This document shows positions 9,324 to 18,516 of a stretch of DNA of 64,000 bases, one piece after another (position 1 is the first letter of the stretch; the number at the start of each line of letters is the position of its first letter). The notes under the pieces were generated by a model. That model worked only from the letters and a program-made list of their open reading frames with translations, searched no databases and was not told the origin of the DNA. Location: the NCBI GenBank assembly GCA_963555925.1, contig CAUVXJ010000005.1, forward strand, positions 13,504 through 77,503, given 5' to 3'. A program made the translations under genes and the position numbers. The DNA comes from Protofrankia sp963555925 (GTDB lineage Bacteria > Actinomycetota > Actinomycetes > Frankiales > Frankiaceae).

Positions 9324-9341
9324 AGTAGCGAACTCGCTACT
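9324..9341. promoter_or_regulatory. Inverted repeat, possible operator
   Basis: Perfect arms AGTAGCG and CGCTACT are separated by AACT, about 55 bases upstream of the winged-helix gene start. The position and symmetry suit an operator, possibly autoregulatory. This is inference. Confidence 0.4.
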
Positions 9342-9581
9342 TGAAGCGTTTGTTGGTGCAGTATGGGCGCCCCTGGCGACATCGCCCGAACCGCGTCCAA
9401 GCACGGTACCCCGTGGACACTGGCGATCACGCGCCCCTCGGCCACCATCGACACATGAAGACAACACAGCTTCAGGATGTAGTTGTGTCATCATTGGGTA
9501 GTTGATCGGATGCTATCCGTAAAAATCCATGCTACAAGCACCTCGTAGGGGCACGCATCCCGGGCCTCCAGCTGAGGTACC

Positions 9582-9747
9582 AGGCTCCCACGGGGCCGCC
9601 GGGTGCGCGACAAAGACCATGATCGCGCACCCTTCAGCCCACAGGCTCCCACGGGGCCGCCGGGTGCGCGACAAAGACCATGATCGCGCGCCCTTCAGCC
9701 CACAGGCTCCCACGGGGCCGCCGGGCGCGCGACAAAGACCATGATCG
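9582..9747. repeat. 61-bp tandem repeat, 2.7 copies, each with an internal hairpin
   Basis: Units start at 9582, 9643 and 9704 with AGGCTCCCACGGGGCCGCCG. Each unit contains arms GGGTGCGCGA and TCGCGCACCC around a 12-base loop containing CAAAGACCATGA. In the second copy one arm base changes so that the pair would become a G-U wobble in RNA. The third copy is truncated after GATCG. The array lies in the non-coding stretch 9270-9825, which otherwise holds no gene I can support. Confidence 0.8.
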
Positions 9748-9825
9748 AATAATTACGTAGGCACCCTAAAACGTTGCATCACGTAACGAAAATGATGAGG
9801 AGACGCGGCACGGCGGGTCTGTTCG

Positions 9826-10389
9826 TCACCCGCGCCGGCCGGCAGCCTTGCCTGATCTATTCGGGCCAGGATGGCACTGACCCGGGCTCAGGTGACCGCC
9901 GCGGGCAAGGGTCCGACGCTCAAGGTCGAGAAGGTGCCGTTTTCGACCTATACCACCGGAGTACCCGGTCAGCGCCCCACTCGAACCGATCACCCGATGG
10001 CACGGGACAACGATGGGAAGCGGATTGCGACCGTTGGCGAGCCCAACCGCACGGAAGGCCGACGGCCGTCCGATCGCTGCGGCGATCTCGGCATAGCTAC
10101 GGGTCGTACCATAGGGAATAGCTGCCACGGCCGCCCACACCGCCTGTTGGAACGGTGTGCCGACCGGATGCAGCGGTACGTCGAAGGTGACCCGGTCACC
10201 CATGAAGTATGCCTCGAGCTGCTCGATCACATCACGGAAAGCAACCGGATCGGACTCGAGACCGTCCAACCACGGCGGGCCGGCATCCGGCTCGTTCATG
10301 TGGATCGCACGCAGAGCCACGTCGTCACCGACCAGCAGCAACGGACCCAGCGGTGAAGCCATTCTGGCCTGTCGGGTGACGCCTTCCAC
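9826..10389 (-). CDS. ogt: Methylated-DNA--protein-cysteine methyltransferase
   Basis: A 187-residue suicide repair protein that takes alkyl groups from O6-alkylguanine in DNA. The active-site motif IVVPCHRVIG is near residue 130, preceded by the helix-turn-helix region GTTRSYAEIAAAIGRPSAFRAV and followed by the YSGG(I)GRK loop. The N-terminal lid matches Ogt/MGT (ASPLGPLLLVGDD). The start is uncertain: the GTG at 10389 and the ATG at 10362 (MASPLGP) are both possible, and the latter fits the family better. The C-terminal 20 residues are Gly/Arg-rich and extend beyond the usual end. No Ada regulator is adjacent. Confidence 0.9.
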   Translation of the reverse strand: MEGVTRQARMASPLGPLLLVGDDVALRAIHMNEPDAGPPWLDGLESDPVAFRDVIEQLEAYFMGDRVTFDVPLHPVGTPFQQAVWAAVAAIPYGTTRSYAEIAAAIGRPSAFRAVGLANGRNPLPIVVPCHRVIGSSGALTGYSGGIGRKRHLLDLERRTLARGGHLSPGQCHPGPNRSGKAAGRRG

Positions 10390-10516
10390 GTAGCCTGACG
10401 CTACCTTTCCGGTACTACACAGGGAAACGATGGGGTCACAACGGCGTGCGGGTGTCGCGTTGTCTGGCCCAGCCGACCTGATCGGGAACCACCTGACCGC
10501 TGGCGGTAGCGGCGCA

Positions 10517-11575
10517 TCAATGCCTTCCGCTCAGGTAGTCATCGGCAAGATCACACGAGGCCGCGGCGTACCGCGTCACGCTGTCCACCGCGTCAGCCTC
10601 CGGATGCGAACCCAGCCAGGCAACCAACAACAGCCGACGGAGCATGATGAAGGTCGCCACCATCGCCTCCTCGTCGGCGGATACCGGCCGGTGCCGCCGG
10701 TAGGAGGTGAGCCAGGCATCCACCAGGTCACCAACCGTTGGTAGATGTTCGATGAACGACAGAGACGCAGCAAGATCATAAAGGTACCAGGTGAACCCAC
10801 AGTCGTCGAAGTCGATGACTGTGAGCTCATCCGGCTGCCCGTTCACCAGCAGGTTCGCCAGCCGCATGTCAGCGTGGACAAGCCCGAACCGGTCCGCGCC
10901 ACGACCGAACCGCTCAAGCCTGCCACGGATCTCGCGGGCGGCCCGGGTCAAGACGGCAACACCAGCCGGGTCCGCCTCTGGCGTACCGCCCCGTTCCATG
11001 CCGACGGCCGCACGCATGCCGTCCTGCCAGCTACCCCACCGACCGTCCGCTCCCAGAGTCGTTCGCCACGTCCACTCGAACCGGGTGAAGCCGCTCGGCG
11101 GCCGCCAGACACGAGCATGGTGATGAAGCCGGGCCGCGATCTCGCCGAGTACGGCGAACCCCTGCATGAGGCCCACAACATCGGATGGCTCCGGCGACGA
11201 TCCCGCCACCCAGTCGAACAGCACCGCATAGCGCGGTTGGGTGCGCAGATTCGAGCTGACTGGGTCACGCGCGGTCATGGCCACCACGCCACCATGACGG
11301 GTCGGTACGACCCGCGGCGTATCCACCACGCCGTTACGCCGAAGCGCCTGTGTCCAGAGCAGCTCGGAAGTGATCTCTTCAAGCCGATGATAGCCGGGTC
11401 GGTGCAGCCGCAACGCCCAACGACGGCCCGTTGCAGGATCCTCCACCTGGTAGGTGACGTTCTCCGAGACGCACAGGAGGCTTACGGTTGGTACAGCTCC
11501 AAGATCATAAGTGGTGAGGACCTCCTCAACCAGCGCATCCATCGGGTTTCGGTCAACCAGCACAAATCTGATCAT
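10517..11575 (-). CDS. Aminoglycoside-phosphotransferase-fold small-molecule kinase
   Basis: A protein of about 352 residues with the APH/choline-kinase fold. The catalytic motif LVHADMRLANLLV and the metal-binding IDFDDCGFTWYLYDLA are near residues 245-275, and the N-lobe has VTYQVED and WALRLHRP. Family members phosphorylate homoserine, aminoglycosides, choline or other hydroxyl compounds; SrkA/homoserine-kinase-like proteins carry a similar DFDD motif. The substrate cannot be named. The start is unsure (ATG 11575 or 11542, neither with a good ribosome site). It lies downstream of the WXG-like gene on the same strand. Confidence 0.75.
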   Translation of the reverse strand: MIRFVLVDRNPMDALVEEVLTTYDLGAVPTVSLLCVSENVTYQVEDPATGRRWALRLHRPGYHRLEEITSELLWTQALRRNGVVDTPRVVPTRHGGVVAMTARDPVSSNLRTQPRYAVLFDWVAGSSPEPSDVVGLMQGFAVLGEIAARLHHHARVWRPPSGFTRFEWTWRTTLGADGRWGSWQDGMRAAVGMERGGTPEADPAGVAVLTRAAREIRGRLERFGRGADRFGLVHADMRLANLLVNGQPDELTVIDFDDCGFTWYLYDLAASLSFIEHLPTVGDLVDAWLTSYRRHRPVSADEEAMVATFIMLRRLLLVAWLGSHPEADAVDSVTRYAAASCDLADDYLSGRH

Positions 11576-11761
11576 AATCAGGCGACACCAGGCGCCAGCC
11601 TGGCCCTGGCCCTGGCATACGACGCGACAGAGAGCCTCCGCGGTCGCGTCCGAATCGACGGAAGTACCCAGAACCTCAGCGGCCTCAACCGCGCCGGGGG
11701 GTGGATTCTGAGCCGCCCGGCGTTGACGAATCAGGCGTCGATCTCCGCACACCGCTCATGC

Positions 11762-13120
11762 CTACCGCCCCTCCCCCTCCCGTACCCACTTGTGCATCCA
11801 TCCGTCGACAACCATCGTGGCATCTTCTACCTGGGCCTCCTCTGCCTCGCGATCTACGCGCCCCAGCCCCACTTCTTGATCCACATCCCTATTACCGGAA
11901 GATCTAAGTGCGTCGTCCAGATCAGCAGGCCGAGCAGCCACGCGTTCACCCGGACCGGTGACGGCGAAGGTGTCTTTCGCCACCCTGTGAATGCCGCGAG
12001 GCAGCAGCCGTCTCAGCACGATGGTGGTCCGGGCGCGACCACCGCGGAGGCTCGCGGTCATCGCCGCCAGGCGAGTACGCCCGGCGGCCGGTGAGATCCG
12101 GGCGAATATCCGGCCATCACGCCACGACTGCCTGGCGCCCCGGACGGCTCGGGCTGCGCCGGCCGTGGTGGTCAGGCCGACCGGACCCGGGATGCAGTCG
12201 GCCAGGGCGAACAGAACGTCCCACAGGGATGCCCGACCCGCGGCGTATTCCATAAGGGTGTTAGCGAGGACGACGAGTGCGGCGGCGAAGATGACCCATG
12301 CCAGCGGTCCGCCGACGATCAGTACAACGATACCCAGGACTGCGACGCTGATTTTTGCGACGCGGACGGCAGCATGCCAGAAGCGGCCGGCGCGTTCTAG
12401 CAATCCTTCCCACGAATGCCAGGATCTGTTTTTCAGGCCCGCATGCGACGCGCTCCGGATCGCGTGCACGCAGGTCTCCGCGGCATCCTCACGCATCTGC
12501 TTCGCGGTAAGAGCGAGCCGACGGGCGGCATCCAGATCATCCTGAGCGGAATCGACGGAGCTCTGCGCCAGGTCGAGTTTCGCCCGCACGGTATCGCGGT
12601 TGCGGATCGCCTGCGCCACCCCCGCCGGATCGGGCTGGGGAACGTCGGCCGGGTACACATGGGCCGCCGAGGTCAGCTCCGATACGGTCGACGCCACGGA
12701 GGTGAACGCGATGCGCGCCGGACCGATCAATGTCTGGGCATGGTCCCGGCGGGCGCGTGCGTCCCGTCCTCGGGCGAGCGCATTGTCGGCCCGCACCTGG
12801 GCCACGCCAAGATCCGGATTAAAAGCGCTCAACGCGTTCCCCGCCAGCCGATAGGAATTCGCGAGCTTCTGTAACTGCCCGGGGAACTCAGCCAACTCGT
12901 CGCGAAAGGCCGTACCCGACTGCCCCTGCCATGATATCGCAACCCAGGAGCTGGTTAACGCCGTCAGATTTTCATTGGCATGATCTACATCGGCGGCGAA
13001 CTCCAGGAACTTCCGCGCCAGTTCTCGTACCGAGAACGGATCCCCCGGCGTGGGATCAGCATCCAGATCGAGAGCAGCCCAGTCCGTGGGTCGGTTCATC
13101 GAACGAACCCATGGCGACAA
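11762..13120 (-). CDS. WXG/T7SS-signal-type protein, toxin end missing or altered
   Basis: A 452-residue protein whose first ~200 residues are long helices with a WQGQSG motif near residue 58 and the layout of N-terminal domains of type VII secreted polymorphic proteins (FSVRELARKFLEFAADVDHA, then TALTSSWVAISWQG). Residues ~245-285 are strongly hydrophobic (VAVLGIVVLIVGGPLAWVIF). No toxin domain is recognisable at the C-terminus. Instead the last ~45 codons read through a copy of dispersed element III (11845-11908), so the original 3' end may have been replaced. No ESX genes or immunity gene lie nearby. The function as a secreted effector is inference. Confidence 0.6.
   Translation of the reverse strand: MSPWVRSMNRPTDWAALDLDADPTPGDPFSVRELARKFLEFAADVDHANENLTALTSSWVAISWQGQSGTAFRDELAEFPGQLQKLANSYRLAGNALSAFNPDLGVAQVRADNALARGRDARARRDHAQTLIGPARIAFTSVASTVSELTSAAHVYPADVPQPDPAGVAQAIRNRDTVRAKLDLAQSSVDSAQDDLDAARRLALTAKQMREDAAETCVHAIRSASHAGLKNRSWHSWEGLLERAGRFWHAAVRVAKISVAVLGIVVLIVGGPLAWVIFAAALVVLANTLMEYAAGRASLWDVLFALADCIPGPVGLTTTAGAARAVRGARQSWRDGRIFARISPAAGRTRLAAMTASLRGGRARTTIVLRRLLPRGIHRVAKDTFAVTGPGERVAARPADLDDALRSSGNRDVDQEVGLGRVDREAEEAQVEDATMVVDGWMHKWVREGEGR
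11845..11908. repeat. Dispersed element III inside the 3' end of a gene
   Basis: CCTCGCGATCTACGCGCCCC, then CTTCTTGATCCACATCCC and TATTACCGG ending in CTAAG. The copy at 18083-18147 shares the first 20 bases apart from one change, and the copy at 5849 shares the middle. Here the element is translated as part of the WXG-like protein. Confidence 0.6.
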
Positions 13121-13349
13121 GAAACACGCATGTGCATCACTCCGGACCGGGTCAGGGGTCTAGCCAGCCACAAGCAGCGCGACCACAGCTCCCTTCGCGC
13201 CGCCGGAGGCCCGAAGGGGCGCCAGGCCGACAGCCAACGTGGACATCTGAAAGATAACCCGGATCCCGGTCGCGCGCACCGCTCCCACATATTCAGAATG
13301 GGACCATTTCCCGGGCCCACACTAAATGGTCGTAACAGATTCGTACCGG

Positions 13350-14561
13350 TCAGCGAAGGATGCCGGTGTGGCCGAGGGAGTAACGACCCGGCTGGGGCCA
13401 GACACAGACGCCGTGTGGACCCGGACCGACCCTGATCCGGGCGAGCAGGTTGCCGTCCTTCGTCGAGATCGCGTAGACCTCGCTGTTGTAACGGCCGGCC
13501 AGCCACAGGACCGACCCGTCGGCTGACACCCCGCCCATGTCAGGACTACCCCCACCGCGGATCGGCCACGTGGTCCGAACCTGGCGGGTCGTGAAGTCCA
13601 CGACGGAGACGGAGCCCTCACCGCGGTTCGACACGTACATCACGGTTGCGTCCCGACTCGGATACAGGCCATGAGCGCCCCTACCGGTCGGCAAAAATCC
13701 GATCTTGGTGAAGCGAACCGGATCCACGAGATGGAGACCATTGGTCATCATGTCAGCCACGTAGAGGACCTCTCCGCGTGGATCGAGCTTGATGTCCTGC
13801 GGCATACCCCCGATAGTCAGGTACCCGATGACAGTCGGTCCGCGAAGGTCAATCTTGACGAGCTTGCCGGAGAACTCGCAGGTGGCGACAAGAAACGAAT
13901 CGTCAGCGGCGAAGTCGATGTGGTCGACACCGGGGCAGTCGACCTTCAACTGCGTGCGCAGCTGCCAGGTGTGCGGATCGTAGAAGTCCAGTCGTTCCAG
14001 TGCCTCGGCGACGACCACCGCGTACTTCCCGTCCGGGGTGAAGTACATGTTGTAGGGATCGGCAACGGGAATATTCGACCCATTGATCTTCCCGGTGGTC
14101 GGGTCGATCGGGGTCAGGCTGTTTCCGTCGTTGTTGGTGACGTACAGGGTTGACAAATCCCAGGATGGGACGATGTGCTGGGGACGAGCACCGGTCACGT
14201 AGTGATCAATCACCGTGAAAGTCGCCGGATCGATCACATCAACGGTATTGCTGTCGCTGTTCGGAACGTAGACGAGCGTCCTGGCATTGCGGACGGCTGG
14301 GCTGAACTGGTTTGCCCCGTCGAACGCGTAGACGTTCCGCGGCGACGCCGGCGGGGTTTCGACCGGAGACGACGGTGCTGCGCCTGGCGGCACCGTGGCC
14401 GGGGACGCCGGGGACCCGAGCGCCGGCGCGCTTGGCTGACCGGACGGCGACTTAGACGAAGCCACACCGCTGCCACATCCAGCCAACAGGGGAGCGCACA
14501 CGGCGGTGAACAACACGAGGCGAGACAACCGCTGTGATCGATTCCCGCGAGATATGTGCAC
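13350..14561 (-). CDS. YncE/YVTN-family beta-propeller lipoprotein
   Basis: A 403-residue exported lipoprotein. The signal peptide ends in the lipobox LLAGC near residue 30, followed by an 85-residue Ser/Pro linker and a seven-bladed propeller built of YVTN-type repeats (LVYVPNSDSNTVDVIDPATF, LYVTNNDGNSLTPIDPTTGK, VLYVADMMTNGLHLVDP, VMYVSNRGEGSVSVVD). The start GTG at 14561 has GGAG at a normal distance; a longer reading to 14690 has no ribosome site. Such proteins sit on the outer face of the membrane and may bind ligands or surface polymers. The exact role is unknown. Confidence 0.8.
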   Translation of the reverse strand: MHISRGNRSQRLSRLVLFTAVCAPLLAGCGSGVASSKSPSGQPSAPALGSPASPATVPPGAAPSSPVETPPASPRNVYAFDGANQFSPAVRNARTLVYVPNSDSNTVDVIDPATFTVIDHYVTGARPQHIVPSWDLSTLYVTNNDGNSLTPIDPTTGKINGSNIPVADPYNMYFTPDGKYAVVVAEALERLDFYDPHTWQLRTQLKVDCPGVDHIDFAADDSFLVATCEFSGKLVKIDLRGPTVIGYLTIGGMPQDIKLDPRGEVLYVADMMTNGLHLVDPVRFTKIGFLPTGRGAHGLYPSRDATVMYVSNRGEGSVSVVDFTTRQVRTTWPIRGGGSPDMGGVSADGSVLWLAGRYNSEVYAISTKDGNLLARIRVGPGPHGVCVWPQPGRYSLGHTGILR

Positions 14562-14845
14562 AGATCTACTCCGAGTCCCGACGGGCGACAACGACACCGA
14601 AGGGTAACAGTATGCACACCACGTGAATGCAAGTGGCGGTGGGGACGCGAGGTGGGTCCGATCGATCACGGACGCATCCGATCGGGTCACGATCAGTCCA
14701 GGTCGCAGCGAATACGGGCAGCGATCAGATCGTCACAGATATCAACGTCTGAAATGATGCGAAATGATCCCTATGAACGGTTCTTTCCCTGATATCTCGT
14801 CAACCGAGTATGAAATATCCTCGGATCGACGAGAAAGAGGCATGG

Positions 14846-15115
14846 ATGACCATCTTGGGCCTGTTGGCCGGCGCTCTGACGACCGGGTGCTGGTTGCCGC
14901 AGCTGTTCCGGTCCTGGCGGACCCGCTCCGTGCGGGACATCTCCTGGATCTATCTCGGGATCCTCGGGCTCGGCGTGAGTCTGTGGCTGGGCTACGGTCT
15001 CCTCAACGGCGACATGGCGATCATCCTCGCGAACGCGGCGACTGCCGGGGCCATCGCCCTCCTCGCCGGCCTGAAAGCCTCGTTCGACCGCACATCCGGG
15101 GAGCCCGCGCCGTAG
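14846..15115 (+). CDS. SemiSWEET/PQ-loop sugar transporter
   Basis: An 89-residue membrane protein with three helices and the hallmark PQ motif in CWLPQLFRSWRTRSVRDIS (residues ~14-32), followed by SWIYLGILGLGVSLWLGYGL. Bacterial SemiSWEETs work as dimers that move sugars across the membrane. The start ATG at 14846 follows GAGG by five bases. The gene stands alone between a leftward and a rightward gene. Confidence 0.85.
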   Translation: MTILGLLAGALTTGCWLPQLFRSWRTRSVRDISWIYLGILGLGVSLWLGYGLLNGDMAIILANAATAGAIALLAGLKASFDRTSGEPAP

Positions 15116-15394
15116 GGCCGCGCGGTGGAGTGCAGGACGACAGGCACGCCGCTCCCGCACCCAGCCACGACGCACCGTCACCTCCTCGCACATACGGTGA
15201 CCCCGGCCACGCCACGAGGACGGCCCGTCCGGGCCAAAACCGTTGATATCGGGCTGCGGCCTTCGTGACGTGCAGGTTCGGCCATTGACTCTCACAATTC
15301 CTCGATCGAGTAGTCGCCTGTCGTTCCATCCTGTGTCGCTTCGTGGCCATGTCAACCTGCCAGCGTGCGGATTCGGCATTCCAAGGAGGGACAC

Positions 15395-16738
15395 ATGCCC
15401 ATGTCTGTCAGTCGTCGTCAGGCGATCGTCGGTACTGGAACGGCGAGCCTCGGATTCGTCCTGTCCGGAGCGGTCGGCTCGGTCTTCAGCGGAACCGCGT
15501 CGGCCGCCGAGCCGTTCCACTTCCACGGCTACGGGGAACTCGTCCCCGACCCGGCGAAGATCGTCGACCTTCCCGCAGGATTCACCTACACAGTTGTCTC
15601 CCGCGCCGGCGTGGACACGCTGCCGACCGGGGAGAAGCTTCCGGGCGCACCGGATGGCACATTCGCCTTCCCCGGCAAGAAGAACAACCACAGCATTCTG
15701 GTTCGCAACCACGAGCTTTCCCCGGGCGCGGCGAACCCGGTACCGCACCTGCCAGGACTGGAGTACGACCCGGGTGCGGCCGGCGGAACCACCACGGTCG
15801 TTCTCGACGGTGACAAGCTGATCTCACAGGTGGCGAGTCTCGCGGGTACGGTCCGCAACTGCGCCGGCGGCAACACCCCGTGGGGGACCTGGCTGTCGTG
15901 CGAGGAGACCGAACTGACCCCGGCCACCAACGCACGCCTGACCAAGAACCACGGCTACGTCTTCGAGGTCGACCCCTACGGGCGCCTGCACGACACCGAA
16001 GCCGTCCCGCTGAAGGCACTCGGGCGTTACCCGCACGAAGCGATCGCCGTCGATCCCAAGACCGGCATTCTTTACCTCACCGAGGACGCGGGCTCGCCGT
16101 ACGGGCTGCTCTACCGCTTCCTGCCGGCCAAGCCGCTGGGAGGCCCGGGAAGCCTTCGGGCCGGTGGGAAGCTGCAGGCGCTCAAGGCCGCCGGCGCGTC
16201 CGATCTATCGGTGTTCACCGAGCTCGGCACCACGCTCGCGGTGACCTGGGTGGACGTACCGGACCCGGACGCGACAACCACGTCGGTCCGCAAGCAGTTC
16301 GCCGACGGGGCGGTCACCCACGTACCCAAGGCCGAGGGAATCTTCTGGGACCGGACGAGGGCCTACATCGTCTCCAGCTACGCCAAGGCCGGGTCCGCGG
16401 CGGCCGGTGTGCACGAGGGCCAGGTCTGGGAGTTCAACCCACGCAAGTCCACGATCGAGCTGGTGGTCCGGATTGCTCCGGGCGGCCGCTTCGACGGTCC
16501 CGACAACATCACCGTTTCGCCCTACGGCGGTACGATCGTCCTGTGTGAGGACGGTGACGGCGAGAACTACCTGATCGTCGTGGGTGACGACGGTACCCCG
16601 TACCCGTTGGCGCGTAACGCCGCCAGCGACAGCGAATGGGCCGGCGCGACCTTCTCCCCGGATAGCAAGTGGCTGTATGCCAACATCCAGGGTGATGGGC
16701 TGACCGTCGCGATCACCGGCCCGTGGCGACGCAAGTAG
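15395..16738 (+). CDS. PhoX-like (DUF839) Tat-exported phosphatase family protein
   Basis: A 447-residue exported protein. It begins with a twin-arginine signal (SVSRRQAIVG, then a hydrophobic core and ASAAEP). The mature part matches the PhoX/DUF839 propeller: FTYTVVSRAG, NNHSILVRNHEL, NTPWGTWLSCEET near residue 168, HEAIAVDPKTGILYLTEDAG and DNITVSPYGG. PhoX enzymes are Ca/Fe-dependent alkaline phosphatases; shorter DUF839 proteins like this may differ in substrate. The start ATG at 15395 has a perfect AAGGAGG six bases ahead. A strong hairpin follows the stop. Confidence 0.83.
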   Translation: MPMSVSRRQAIVGTGTASLGFVLSGAVGSVFSGTASAAEPFHFHGYGELVPDPAKIVDLPAGFTYTVVSRAGVDTLPTGEKLPGAPDGTFAFPGKKNNHSILVRNHELSPGAANPVPHLPGLEYDPGAAGGTTTVVLDGDKLISQVASLAGTVRNCAGGNTPWGTWLSCEETELTPATNARLTKNHGYVFEVDPYGRLHDTEAVPLKALGRYPHEAIAVDPKTGILYLTEDAGSPYGLLYRFLPAKPLGGPGSLRAGGKLQALKAAGASDLSVFTELGTTLAVTWVDVPDPDATTTSVRKQFADGAVTHVPKAEGIFWDRTRAYIVSSYAKAGSAAAGVHEGQVWEFNPRKSTIELVVRIAPGGRFDGPDNITVSPYGGTIVLCEDGDGENYLIVVGDDGTPYPLARNAASDSEWAGATFSPDSKWLYANIQGDGLTVAITGPWRRK

Positions 16739-16765
16739 TAAGCCGCAACGAGCCCTGACGTTTGT

Positions 16766-16811
16766 CCGAGACGTTGTCGCGCCTGCCGCAACCGGCACGG
16801 CAACGTCTCGG
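16766..16811. terminator. Long-stem hairpin after the PhoX-like gene
   Basis: Perfect 11-base arms CCGAGACGTTG (16766-16776) and CAACGTCTCGG (16801-16811) with further pairing inside, 28 bases after the stop codon. There is no T-run. It is likely a terminator. Confidence 0.65.
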
Positions 16812-16865
16812 CAATGCACCGGCAATGCACCGGCAATGCACCGGCAATGCACCGGCAATGCACCG
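16811..16865. repeat. 11-bp tandem repeat, 5 copies
   Basis: Five perfect copies of GCAATGCACCG abut the terminator hairpin and lie upstream of the exonuclease gene. Period 11 is close to one helical turn. There is no coding role. Confidence 0.9.
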
Positions 16866-16969
16866 GACCAGATCCCCGACCTGCCGAACGCCATCAACAG
16901 TGTAAGAATTGTCTCTCCCATGTGCATATGGGTGCGGTTCCGGCACGGCGGTCCGGCAAGATCCGTTCT

Positions 16970-17662
16970 GTGACAACCGCCGTGGTCCCGGGCCGTGAGT
17001 TCGCCGCTGTGTTCCCGCACCGATACGCCGTCGTGGACGTCGAAACCTCGGGCTTGTCACCGCGTGTGCACCGGGTCCTGTCGGTGGCCGTTGTCCACGT
17101 TGCCACGGACGGTACGGTCGAAGGCAGCTGGTCGACCTTGCTCGATCCGGGTTGCGACCCTGGACCGGTTCACATTCACGGCCTCACCCGTGAGCGACTC
17201 GCCGGCAGCCCGACGTTCGACCAGATCGTCGATCCGCTGGTGTCCATGCTCGCCGGGCGGGTGTTCGTCGCCCACAACGCGATGTTCGACTGGCAGATGA
17301 TCGCGGCCGAGGCGCGGCGGTTCGACCTGCGCCTGCCGATCGATCGACGACTGTGTACGCGGGTTCTCGCCCGCCAGCTCAACCTCGAACTGCCCGATCT
17401 GAAACTGGCGACCCTCGCGGCCCACTGGGGCGTACCCCAACGTCGGGCGCATGAGGCCGACGATGACGCCGCCGTGCTCGCCACGCTGCTGCCTGAGCTC
17501 CTGCGCCTCGCCGCCAACCGGGGCGTGGACCTACCGCTGGTGACATGCGACGCCGAGGTGGCGGCACCGGCACCTGATATCGGACGGCGGGCAGCACAGC
17601 CGGCACGTCTGCCTCGGCCTGAACTCCCGAAGAACCGGGCGACGGAGACCACCGGCATATAA
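16970..17662 (+). CDS. DEDDh-type 3'-5' exonuclease (DnaQ/epsilon-like)
   Basis: A protein of about 230 residues with a complete DnaQ-like exonuclease domain. Exo I is DVETSG near residue 23, Exo II is FVAHNAMFDW near 100, and Exo III is HEADDDA near 160 with the His of the DEDDh type. About 50 C-terminal residues are Pro/Ala-rich. Proteins of this kind proofread or trim DNA or RNA. The start is uncertain: GTG 16970 or ATG 16928; neither has a strong ribosome site. It could be a free-standing epsilon-like subunit. Confidence 0.85.
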   Translation: MTTAVVPGREFAAVFPHRYAVVDVETSGLSPRVHRVLSVAVVHVATDGTVEGSWSTLLDPGCDPGPVHIHGLTRERLAGSPTFDQIVDPLVSMLAGRVFVAHNAMFDWQMIAAEARRFDLRLPIDRRLCTRVLARQLNLELPDLKLATLAAHWGVPQRRAHEADDDAAVLATLLPELLRLAANRGVDLPLVTCDAEVAAPAPDIGRRAAQPARLPRPELPKNRATETTGI

Positions 17663-17962
17663 TCTTCGTCTTCCGACCCACCCCTCTGTACTTCTATTTC
17701 GGGCTGACACGCCCGCCATGTCGATCCGCGGGAAAGAATATCCCGCGACGGATTCGTTCTCATACGCGGTGACTATCATATGGTCCCGCGGTTGATACGG
17801 CGTCGCCCGCCACCAGGTGAAGCAGCGTCCACGGGTGGGTGGCCCGCACCACCGGACCACCGCGCCACCGGACCCCTGACCGAGCCTGAGATCATCTCGA
17901 TGTTCGACGAGGCCGTTGCGTTCTGGCGGGGCTGGGGCACGCCCCTGCTGCCAAGCGCTCCT

Positions 17963-18010
17963 AACGATGTGAATCTGATGCTCCTACCACAACACCAGAT
18001 TCACATCGTT
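17963..18010. repeat. 48-bp palindromic repeat, family I, copy 1
   Basis: Perfect 15-base arms AACGATGTGAATCTG and CAGATTCACATCGTT around an 18-base centre. It has the same length and end sequences as the copies at 40940, 56632, 57904 and 58532. Confidence 0.9.
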
Positions 18011-18082
18011 CCCGAAGAGCGCCCGGTACCCCGGCTCCGTCGGTCGACACCCAACACCTCCGGTGCCTCCCTCCGGTGCCGC

Positions 18083-18147
18083 ACCTCGCGATCTACCCGC
18101 CCCAGCCCCGCTCCTTGACCCGCGCCCCTCTTGGCGGGCGCTCTTAG
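18083..18147. repeat. Dispersed element III, intergenic copy
   Basis: CCTCGCGATCTACCCGCCCC, then CTCCTTGACCC and GGGCGCTCTTAG. It closely matches 11845-11908 at its start and the right half of 5849-5934 at its end. Confidence 0.6.
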
Positions 18148-18302
18148 CCATCAATACAATTCTTTGCGTAGCAGACTACGCAGATTTTGCGATCGTAGCA
18201 TACGGTCCGTCAATATTTCATCGCCTAAAGTTATTCGCACCGTACAGATGCACGTGCGGATGCCCGTGCTATATCCTTCGCACGAAGTACGTGCATTTGC
18301 AC

Positions 18303-18516
18303 GGCCTGAGAGCCCGTTTTGAATCTTGGGTTCGGACAGCGAGCCGCGTCCAGGTGGTTCCCGGCAAGGCGGAAGGCGAGCAGGGTCCTACGGCAGTGCG
18401 AAGCGGTGTCGTAGGGGCGGGCGATACCGGATGAGTTGTATCGGTTTGGCCGACAACGCAGCCGGAGGCCGGCTGGGCGTGGATCACCAGAACAGAAGAT
18501 TCAAAACAGGCTCTGA
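18303..18516. repeat. Dispersed element II, expanded copy with ~150-bp central insert
   Basis: The left arm GAGCCCGTTTTGAATCTT (18310-18327) continues GGGTTCGGAC. The right arm AAGATTCAAAACAGGCTC (18496-18513) is preceded by ACAG. The outer parts equal the compact element at 19107-19175 in the opposite orientation, but about 150 extra bases sit in the middle. The two copies flank the DUF397 gene. Confidence 0.75.

Noticed and set aside
9582..9747. Possible CRISPR array
   Set aside because: The 61-bp units follow each other without unique spacers, and there are no cas genes; the same applies to the other short arrays.
17780..18118. 112-residue open frame
   Set aside because: It runs through the 48-bp palindrome and element III; only ~25 residues look protein-like, so it is not called a gene.
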